From positions 1-9,334 of the forward strand of contig JAURJS010000065.1 in the NCBI GenBank assembly GCA_030832135.1: DNA of 9,334 nucleotides, given 5' to 3'. The DNA is from Candidatus Planktophila sp. (GTDB lineage Bacteria; Actinomycetota; Actinomycetes; Nanopelagicales; Nanopelagicaceae). This document shows positions 1 to 5,473 of this stretch, piece by piece; the first letter of the stretch is position 1, and each line of letters begins with the position of its first letter. The notes under the pieces are model-generated. The model was not told the DNA's origin. It made no database searches and was given only the letters and a program-made list of their open reading frames with translations. The position numbers and the translations under genes were made by a program.

Positions 1-23
1 AGGGTCAGGCTCTTCAAATACAC
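1..23 (-). CDS. smc: SMC chromosome-condensation ATPase, first codons only (partial)
   Basis: Only the first seven codons, plus two bases, lie in the window. They read GTG then YLKSLT, so the protein would begin MYLKSLT. This matches the very conserved SMC opening (M-x-LKSLTLRGFKSF), the first strand of the N-terminal ATPase head. SMC is the long coiled-coil ATPase that, with ScpA and ScpB, compacts and separates bacterial chromosomes. Position supports the call, since smc lies a short way downstream of rnc in many actinobacteria. The start is GTG with only a weak GGTAGG-like ribosome site about eight bases before it. The gene continues past the left edge, so nothing can be said of its Walker motifs or hinge. 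Seven residues are little evidence alone, but together with synteny the call is good. Confidence 0.8.
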
Positions 24-47
24 GGCGATAACCTACCGTGCAGGTGG

Positions 48-81
48 GTTTACATATAAACGCGACTCAGCTCAACTTCAA
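48..81 (-). promoter_or_regulatory. weak sigma70-like promoter candidate for smc
   Basis: In the rnc-smc gap the minus strand carries TTGAAG (81-76), a 17-base spacer, and TATATG (58-53), each matching four of six consensus positions. Transcription would begin around position 46, about 20-25 bases ahead of the smc GTG. The -10-like box sits inside a perfect small inverted repeat, GTTTA-TATG-TAAAC (61-48). This is a pattern match only. Read-through from rnc could equally supply smc transcripts. Confidence 0.3.
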
Positions 82-90
82 CTTGAGGGT

Positions 91-777
91 TTAAGCTTCT
101 GGCGATTGCGGCTTAAGAATTTCAAATGCAGAACGCGCAGCTGCCTGCTCTGCCTCGCGCTTGCTCTTTCCAACTCCGGTTGCAACTTCTTCTCCGCCAA
201 CCATCGCTTTCGCTTCAAAATTCTTATCATGATCAGGTCCGCTCATCGTTACCTGATATTCGAGGGTTGCCTTGCCCAGGGAGGCAACAAGTTCTTGCAA
301 TGCAGTCTTTCCATCAAGGCCCGCACCCATCGCCATGGCGCTTGTGAGAGTAGGTGCGACTAATCGCAATAGAGCCTCGGAAGTTTTTTCAAAACCAGCA
401 GAGATATACATGGCACCGATAAGTGCTTCAAATGCATCTGCGAGAAGTGAATTCTTATCGCGCCCATTGGTGACTTCTTCACCTTTACCAAGGCGGATGT
501 ATTTTCCTAATTCAAGCGAGCGCGCAATATCTGCAAGAGCGCGCATATTGACGATTCCGGATCGAAGTGGAGAGAGACGGCTCTCATCGAGTTCCGGGTA
601 TTTTCGATAGAGCTCTTCTGTAACAATCATTCCCAGGACAGAGTCCCCCAGAAATTCCAAACGCTCATTCGTAGCGGTGAGGCCTGCCTCGTACGCGAAT
701 GAGCGATGGGTAAAAGCTAACTCAAGGAGTTCGGCATCAATCTCAACGCCGAGCTGCTCAAGGAGATTTAAATACAA
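91..777 (-). CDS. rnc: ribonuclease III
   Basis: Endoribonuclease that cuts double-stranded RNA in the cytoplasm, chiefly rRNA precursors and structured mRNAs. With the TTG start at 777 it is 228 aa. The N-terminal RNase III domain (about 1-145) carries the signature ERLEFLGDSVLG at 38-49. Acidic residues fall at E38, E41, D45, E65, D114 and E117, the same numbering as the E. coli enzyme, so the Mg2+ catalytic set is complete. A double-stranded-RNA-binding domain follows (about 155-222), ending in the GKSKREAEQAAA helix. I chose TTG 777 because the family starts a few residues before LLEQLGVEID and because it begins one base after the rpmF stop. An upstream ATG at 831 would add 18 unconserved residues and overlap rpmF by 53 bases. 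No clear ribosome site precedes TTG, so coupling to rpmF translation is likely. Function is near certain; the start is moderately sure. Confidence 0.95.
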   Translation of the reverse strand: MYLNLLEQLGVEIDAELLELAFTHRSFAYEAGLTATNERLEFLGDSVLGMIVTEELYRKYPELDESRLSPLRSGIVNMRALADIARSLELGKYIRLGKGEEVTNGRDKNSLLADAFEALIGAMYISAGFEKTSEALLRLVAPTLTSAMAMGAGLDGKTALQELVASLGKATLEYQVTMSGPDHDKNFEAKAMVGGEEVATGVGKSKREAEQAAARSAFEILKPQSPEA

Positions 778-778
778 A

Positions 779-952
779 TTAGACGTCAAGAACCTGACGG
801 CGGTTGTATGTGCCACATGTTGGGCAAGCAACGTGGTTGAGCTTTGGCTGCTGGCACTGTGGGCAATTTGAGAGTGATGCTGCTGTGGTCTTCCACATTG
901 CGCGGCGTGAACGTGTCTTCGAACGAGACATCTTTCGCTTTGGTACTGGCAC
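779..952 (-). CDS. rpmF: 50S ribosomal protein L32 (bL32)
   Basis: A 57-residue gene beginning GTG-CCA-GTA-CCA and reading VPVPKRKMSRSKTRSRRAMW, the classic basic L32 N-terminus (PKRKxSRSxxRxRR). Four cysteines at 30, 33, 43 and 46 form CPQC and CPTC pairs, a zinc-ribbon, so this is the zinc-binding (C+) form. The tail is the conserved GTYNRRQVL. bL32 sits in the large ribosomal subunit near the peptidyl-transferase exit region. A good ribosome site, AAAGGA, lies eight bases before the GTG. The gene lies between yceD, its usual partner across bacteria, and rnc, whose probable TTG start follows after one base. It is easily missed because it is short, starts with GTG, and a longer ATG reading of rnc runs over its 3' end. 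Confidence 0.95.
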   Translation of the reverse strand: MPVPKRKMSRSKTRSRRAMWKTTAASLSNCPQCQQPKLNHVACPTCGTYNRRQVLDV

Positions 953-977
953 GGTAACCGTCCTTTAACTCGACTGC

Positions 978-1008
978 ACGCCCAGATCAGGCCTGCGGAT
1001 ATGGGCGT
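978..1008 (-). other. hairpin in the yceD-rpmF gap (rpmF leader)
   Basis: On the minus strand ACGCCCA (1008-1002) pairs perfectly with TGGGCGT (984-978). After one mismatch the stem continues with ATC/GAT (1000-998 with 988-986), leaving a nine-base loop. It fills most of the 65-base gap between the yceD stop and rpmF, and ends about ten bases before the rpmF ribosome site. No run of U follows, so it is not a standard intrinsic terminator. It might be a processing site, an mRNA stabiliser, or a leader element controlling L32 synthesis. Pairing is seen; function is unknown. Confidence 0.45.
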
Positions 1009-1017
1009 AAGTATCGC

Positions 1018-1638
1018 CTATCGGCCTGAAGAACCCAAATCGGCATCTGGAAGCTCTGGCTCTATCGCCAAGCCGCTCAGCCCCGCCCAACGGGCATCAA
1101 TCACCTCATGTTGGTGGTCCTCCGGCAGGCTCTCCCACTTCTCCCCACAATCAGGGCAGAGGCCAAGGCAATCCTCATCACAGAGTGGGTTGACCGGCAG
1201 GCTCAGCACTATTGCATCGAGGACCGGCAGCTCAAGGTTTACCTGCTCCCCCTCGACATAGAGAATGTCATCTTCATCGAGGTCGATGAGGTCATCATCC
1301 TTCTTACGAGATTTCTTACCTCGATCATCGGTTGGCTCATAGCGGTAGAGCTCTTGAATCTTGCGATCGACAACTTGCTCGATGGGATCAAGGCAACGAA
1401 TGCACTCACCGAGAGCCACGGCATAGATATCTGCGGTGACCAGAATTCCCTCTGTGACTGACTCGCAGCGCACATCAAGCTCGATTAAATCGCCCTCGGG
1501 AACGGCAATCAAAGGAACTCCCACGCGAAAGGGAGCATCGATATCAATTTCATACTCTTTCATCTCACCAGCACGACGTGGAACTTCGTGGGTGTTGAGG
1601 AGGAAGGCTCCCTCGTTCGCTGGTTTCTTCGATGCCAT
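1018..1638 (-). CDS. yceD: YceD/DUF177 family protein (23S rRNA accumulation protein)
   Basis: A 206-residue protein of the DUF177 family, whose members in E. coli and plants are linked to 23S rRNA processing or stability; the exact molecular role is unsettled. Recognisable parts are the actinobacterial start FLLNTHEVPRRAGEMKEYE, the core VPEGDLIELDVRCESVTEGILV, a GECIRC pair (C79, C82), and the C-terminal cysteine cluster CDEDCLGLCPDCG (C153, C157, C161, C164), followed by the conserved DARWAGLSGL. The six cysteines suggest metal binding. A charged lysine/aspartate stretch (about 103-124) separates the halves. The ATG at 1638 keeps the conserved N-terminus; its ribosome site is weak. It lies directly before rpmF, as in many bacteria, fitting a shared role in large-subunit biogenesis. 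The family is sure, the function only by homology. Confidence 0.92.
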   Translation of the reverse strand: MASKKPANEGAFLLNTHEVPRRAGEMKEYEIDIDAPFRVGVPLIAVPEGDLIELDVRCESVTEGILVTADIYAVALGECIRCLDPIEQVVDRKIQELYRYEPTDDRGKKSRKKDDDLIDLDEDDILYVEGEQVNLELPVLDAIVLSLPVNPLCDEDCLGLCPDCGEKWESLPEDHQHEVIDARWAGLSGLAIEPELPDADLGSSGR

Positions 1639-1664
1639 TGTTTGTGAAACTTTCTTATTATCTC

Positions 1665-2153
1665 TTAGTTATCTTCAGAGAGCTGTGAGAGGACATCTTT
1701 ATCGTTTGCACCTTCAAGGCGCTCACGACCTCGGGCAACTGCATCCATCGTCTTATTTAAAATAACTTCTAAAGTAGCAAGGCGACCATCGATATATGCC
1801 TCTACCTCTTCGCGCTCTTGTGCTGCAATATCGCGGGCATCATCGAGAATTCGCTGAGCTTCATCACGCGCTGATTGCACGATGGCTGTCTGCTCCACCA
1901 TGCGAGCCACGTCTTCACGAGCTGTTGCAATCATCGACTCTGCGCTGATGCGTCCCTCTTCGATAATGCGATCGCGGTCAGCGATGATCTGTTCGGCCGA
2001 GTGGAGATCTGCGGGAAGGTATTCACGTGCACCTTCAAGGATTTCAAGAATTTCACCGCGGTGAACAACACATGATGCAGAGAGCGGAACGCTTCGCGCC
2101 TCTTCAATAAGAGTGATTGCTGTATTGAGCTTCTCGATTGAATCCATTGACAT
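1665..2153 (-). CDS. DivIVA/SepIVA-like coiled-coil protein
   Basis: A 162-residue, strongly charged, probably all-helical protein. The start (MSMDSIEKLNTAITLIEEAR) is followed by SASCVVHRGEILEILEGAREYLP, then a long heptad-like region (about 55-135) rich in Glu, Arg, Ala and Ile (AEQIIADRDRIIEEGR, DEAQRILDDARDIAAQEREE). There is no signal peptide or membrane segment. In mycobacteria the gene next to yceD and rnc is SepIVA, a DivIVA-like septum and cell-elongation factor, and this protein matches in place, size class and composition; such proteins are often mislabelled as ATP synthase subunit b. I chose ATG 2153 because AGAGGA lies eight bases upstream and the conserved region starts here; ATG 2147 is also possible. 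A longer reading from 2243 would overlap coaD by 74 bases. It follows coaD after 16 bases. Function is inferred; a role at the pole or septum is not shown. Confidence 0.75.
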   Translation of the reverse strand: MSMDSIEKLNTAITLIEEARSVPLSASCVVHRGEILEILEGAREYLPADLHSAEQIIADRDRIIEEGRISAESMIATAREDVARMVEQTAIVQSARDEAQRILDDARDIAAQEREEVEAYIDGRLATLEVILNKTMDAVARGRERLEGANDKDVLSQLSEDN

Positions 2154-2169
2154 ATCTACCGTCCTCTTA

Positions 2170-2658
2170 CTACTTACTATCTCGGGCAGCTGCTCGTGCT
2201 TTGAGCGCTGCATTGACATTGGCCGGAACCATCGTTGAGACATCTCCCCCGTAATGGGCGAGCTCTTTCACGATAGATGATGATAAGAATGAGTGTGTGG
2301 GTGAAGTTGCCATAAACATAGTCTCAACTCCAGATGCTTGTGTATGAACCTGCGCCATTTGGAGTTCGTAATCAAAGTCAGTTACCGCGCGAAGGCCTTT
2401 AACAATGACATCAACTGAATTGGCCTTGCAGTAATCAACAAGGAGGCCGTCACCGATAGCAACTTTGACGTTCTTATAGCTGGCAACATTTGCTGCAATC
2501 AAATCAATACGCTCTTGAGGGGTGAAGAGCCCCTCCTTCTTACGGTTAACGAAGACGGCGACAATTACCTCATCAAATTGCTTGCTCGCACGCTCGATAA
2601 TGTCGAGGTGACCATATGTGATGGGATCGAATGATCCTGGGCAGACGGCGCGCTTCAT
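2170..2658 (-). CDS. coaD: phosphopantetheine adenylyltransferase
   Basis: Fourth step of coenzyme A synthesis: it transfers AMP from ATP to 4'-phosphopantetheine, giving dephospho-CoA and pyrophosphate, in the cytosol. The 162 residues are the normal length for this single-domain nucleotidyltransferase. GSFDPITYGHLDII (8-21) holds the (T/H)xGH nucleotide-binding motif, KGLR is at 87-90, and the C-terminal SSSIVKE at 126-132 is the second ATP-binding signature. The start MKRAVCPGSFDP is canonical, so ATG 2658 is firm, yet no Shine-Dalgarno sequence is visible in the 29 bases after rsmD. Two stop codons in tandem (TAG TAA) close the gene. The rsmD-coaD pair is widely conserved among bacteria. 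Confidence 0.97.
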   Translation of the reverse strand: MKRAVCPGSFDPITYGHLDIIERASKQFDEVIVAVFVNRKKEGLFTPQERIDLIAANVASYKNVKVAIGDGLLVDYCKANSVDVIVKGLRAVTDFDYELQMAQVHTQASGVETMFMATSPTHSFLSSSIVKELAHYGGDVSTMVPANVNAALKARAAARDSK

Positions 2659-2687
2659 ATGGGCAACGCTAGCAAGATGAGAGCAAG

Positions 2688-3275
2688 TTATCCATTCTCA
2701 GGCGTATCGATGAGCGGAATTCCATAGAAAATTCTCGCCTGGCCATAATCCTTGACGCGAATCTCTTCATATCCATAAGGCCAGGAGAGTTCACGAGTTC
2801 TGCTATTTCGTTCGACAGCGATGAGAGCATCTGGATGGAGGAATCCATTCTCGCGAAGCTGAACAAGAGTCTCCACGATATCGATATCGTCAACATCGTA
2901 TGGTGGATCGATATAAATAAAGTGATATTGATATTGAGACTTATCACCTAAGAATCGGTGAGCACCCATCGAGTAAAGATGGAAGGTTCCATTGAACTGA
3001 GCACTCTTAATGCTCTCGTAATTAGCTGTTATTGCCTTTGCAGCTGCTTCATCTTTCTCAACAGCATGAACTATCGCCGCGCCGCGAGAGAGTGCTTCAA
3101 GTGCAATCGCTCCTGTGCCGGCATAGAGATCGAGAACTCTCAGACCATCAAACTCACCAAACTCGGATGCAAGGGTTGAGAAGAGAGCCTCTCGAGCACG
3201 ATCTGAGGTGGGGCGTGTTGCGCTAGCAACGGCTGAGATGGGACGTCCTTTAGCGGCGCCGGCAATGATGCGCAT
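2688..3275 (-). CDS. rsmD: 16S rRNA (guanine(966)-N2)-methyltransferase
   Basis: SAM-dependent methyltransferase that modifies G966 (E. coli numbering) in 16S rRNA within the assembling small subunit. The 195 residues show the RsmD opening MRIIAGAAKGRPI, then RPTSDRAREALFSTL (21-35), the SAM-binding loop VLDLYAGTGAIALEALSRGA (47-66), and the N2-guanine catalytic motif DPPY (123-126) preceded by FIYI. Length and motif order are standard. The start ATG 3275 has a strong purine ribosome site (GGAAGGA) eight bases upstream. It follows recG by 31 bases and precedes coaD by 29, the usual actinobacterial recG-rsmD-coaD order. I see no missing residue. Confidence 0.96.
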   Translation of the reverse strand: MRIIAGAAKGRPISAVASATRPTSDRAREALFSTLASEFGEFDGLRVLDLYAGTGAIALEALSRGAAIVHAVEKDEAAAKAITANYESIKSAQFNGTFHLYSMGAHRFLGDKSQYQYHFIYIDPPYDVDDIDIVETLVQLRENGFLHPDALIAVERNSRTRELSWPYGYEEIRVKDYGQARIFYGIPLIDTPENG

Positions 3276-3306
3276 CTTCTGATCCTTCCTCTTGCAAACT
3301 CTTTAA

Positions 3307-5469
3307 TTAACTTTTATCAATAAATTCAGTAGCTGTATCTAACTCTAATTTCTTAAGCGCCGCTTCCAACAAGGTGTATTGGCTCAAACCAGCCTCTATG
3401 AGTATCGCCGCCTCAGCGCGCGCCACCTCAATCAACTTCTCATCTCGCAATACTCGAAGCAATCTCAGATGGGAGCGGGTTCCAGATTGATTTGTACCCA
3501 GAACGTCTCCTTCACGGCGCTGCTCCAGATCGATTCGTGAGAGCTCAAATCCATCGGTAGTCGAGGCCACCGCATCCAAACGAATGCGAGCAGGCGAATC
3601 AGATGGTGATTTGGTGAGTAAGAGACATAGCCCAGGTGAGGTTCCTCGCCCCACACGTCCTCGCAGCTGGTGCAATTGGGAGACACCAAATCTGTCGGCA
3701 TCCATAATGACCATCAGCGTTGCATTAGGAACATCCACGCCCACTTCAATAACCGTTGTGGAGATAAGAACATCGATCTGCCCTGCGGCAAAAGCCTTCA
3801 TCGTCTCATCTTTAACATCAGCGCTCTGTCGACCATGAAGAGGTGCGATTCTGAGCCCATTGAGTGGGCCCGATTGCAGCTCAGGCCCGAGCTCTTCAAC
3901 GGCTGAGAGCGTTGAATCACTTCCCTCCAGAAATTCAAAGTCTGCATCTTCTGAGATGTCGGCGCTAATGCGTGGAGCCACGATATAGACCTGGTGACCT
4001 TGCGAGACTTCTTCCCGCACGCGTTGCCAGGTGCGCTCGAGGAAGTGAGGCTTCTCTTCCACTGGCACTAAGTGCGTTGTGATTACCTGGCGCCCTAGTG
4101 GAAGTTCTCGCAATGTGGAGACATCGAGATCACCAAATACAGTCATTGCAACAGTTCTTGGAATAGGTGTTGCTGTCATGACCAAGAGATGCGGCGTGAT
4201 ACTCGCCTTAGATTTCAAGGCATCTCGTTGCTCCACGCCAAATCTGTGTTGCTCGTCAACAATTACTAGTGCAAGTTCTTTAAACTCAACGCTCTCACCC
4301 AACAAGGCATGCGTTCCCACTACAAGTCCTGCAGATCCGCTCTTAATCTGAGCAAGAGCCTCTCTTCTAGTTGCAGCATTCTGTGAACCAGTTAAGAGAA
4401 CAACGCTGGTTGAACTGTCGGAACTTCCAAGCATTCCGCCTTGCGCTAATTCACCTAGCAATTTAATGAAGGTGCGCTGATGCTGGGCTGCGAGAACTTC
4501 GGTTGGAGCAAGCAAGGCAACCTGTCCCCCTGAATCAATCACGGTGAGCGCTGCACGTAGCGCAATCACTGTCTTTCCAGAACCCACCTCACCTTGAAGC
4601 AGTCGATGCATTGGATGACTTGCCGCTAGATCATCAGCGATTTCACGAGATACGCTCTTCTGACCTGCTGTTAACTCAAATGGAAGACGCGCATCAAAGG
4701 CATCGAGTAAGCCATTTTCTTTATGGGGTCTGGCAACGGCATCTAGAGCGCGCAGAGCTTCCTTGCGCTTGAGAAGAAGAAGCTGAAGAAGGAGCGCTTC
4801 ATCGAATGTTAAACGCTCACGTGCTAACTCAGTCGCATCAAGATCATTGGGGTGATGAATCTGCTCGAGCGCTTGGCGAATAGTCGGATATTTATTCTTC
4901 TCCAACAAAGGTGCAGGTATTGGATCCTCAACATCATCGAGGGCGGCCAACGCTAAATCAATTGATTGCGCGATCTTCCAGGAAGGTAATTTGGCGCTCG
5001 ATGGATAGAGCGGGATGAATTGACCAGCAAAGCCTGCAACCGCGCTATCAACATCATTGCCGTCAGGAATCATTTCGTAATCAGGATGCGATAGCTGCAT
5101 CTTCTCTTTAAATCTTCCCACCTTGCCTGCAAAGAGCCCCTTACTGCCGACCCTTAAATCTTTCTCACGCCAGGCTTGGTTGAAGAAGGTGAGCGAGAGC
5201 TTTGCCGTGCCATCGGTGACGATGACTTCAAGCATCGTTCCCTTGCGCGCCTGAAAACGTCTGGATTGAACGCTATATACCTCTGCCAGGATTGTTGCCT
5301 CATCGCCTTCACGAAGGGCGGAGATATCGGAGAGTTCGCCTCGTACTAAATATCTTCGAGGAAAGTGGTGGAGAAGATCGCCCACCGTTGTGTAGCCGAA
5401 GAGCTCTTTAAATGCTTTTGCCGTCTTATCGCCCAGGACTCCACTGAGTTTGGAGTCGAAGGTAGCCAT
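3307..5469 (-). CDS. recG: ATP-dependent DNA helicase RecG
   Basis: Superfamily 2 helicase that regresses stalled forks and remodels branched DNA and R-loops. With ATG 5469 it has 720 residues, near the length of other actinobacterial RecGs. An N-terminal wedge/OB-fold region (about 1-240) precedes the helicase core. The core has Walker A GEVGSGKT (293-300), motif II DEQH (405-408), TATPIPRT (432-439), the TTVIEVGVDVPNAT region (571-584) and QLRGRVGRG (601-609). The RecG-specific segment with EQRREGDVLGTNQSG (649-663) follows. The start is chosen because MATFDSKLSGVLGDKTAKAF aligns with the usual actinobacterial N-terminus; an upstream start at 5535 would add 22 residues inside cydC. It begins four bases after the cydC stop, with only a purine-rich GAGAG as ribosome site, so translation is probably coupled to cydC. 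Confidence 0.97.
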   Translation of the reverse strand: MATFDSKLSGVLGDKTAKAFKELFGYTTVGDLLHHFPRRYLVRGELSDISALREGDEATILAEVYSVQSRRFQARKGTMLEVIVTDGTAKLSLTFFNQAWREKDLRVGSKGLFAGKVGRFKEKMQLSHPDYEMIPDGNDVDSAVAGFAGQFIPLYPSSAKLPSWKIAQSIDLALAALDDVEDPIPAPLLEKNKYPTIRQALEQIHHPNDLDATELARERLTFDEALLLQLLLLKRKEALRALDAVARPHKENGLLDAFDARLPFELTAGQKSVSREIADDLAASHPMHRLLQGEVGSGKTVIALRAALTVIDSGGQVALLAPTEVLAAQHQRTFIKLLGELAQGGMLGSSDSSTSVVLLTGSQNAATRREALAQIKSGSAGLVVGTHALLGESVEFKELALVIVDEQHRFGVEQRDALKSKASITPHLLVMTATPIPRTVAMTVFGDLDVSTLRELPLGRQVITTHLVPVEEKPHFLERTWQRVREEVSQGHQVYIVAPRISADISEDADFEFLEGSDSTLSAVEELGPELQSGPLNGLRIAPLHGRQSADVKDETMKAFAAGQIDVLISTTVIEVGVDVPNATLMVIMDADRFGVSQLHQLRGRVGRGTSPGLCLLLTKSPSDSPARIRLDAVASTTDGFELSRIDLEQRREGDVLGTNQSGTRSHLRLLRVLRDEKLIEVARAEAAILIEAGLSQYTLLEAALKKLELDTATEFIDKS

Positions 5470-5473
5470 GGCG

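Noticed and set aside
50..95. Possible mutM remnant after rnc, reading PQVEVELSR in one frame
   Set aside because: It resembles the MutM start (PELPEVEV) only over a few residues and stops after about a dozen codons; too short to separate from chance.
106..363. Plus-strand open frames opposite rnc, and similar ones opposite yceD, recG, cydC and cydD
   Set aside because: They lie antisense to well-recognised genes, have no family features or ribosome sites, and look like shadows of the coding strand.
978..1008. Intrinsic terminator between yceD and rpmF
   Set aside because: The stem is not followed by a U-run on the minus strand; kept only as a hairpin of unknown role.
2154..2243. Thirty-residue N-terminal extension of the SepIVA-like gene
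   Set aside because: It lies almost wholly inside coaD in another frame, is not coiled-coil-like, and a strong AGAGGA site supports ATG 2153.
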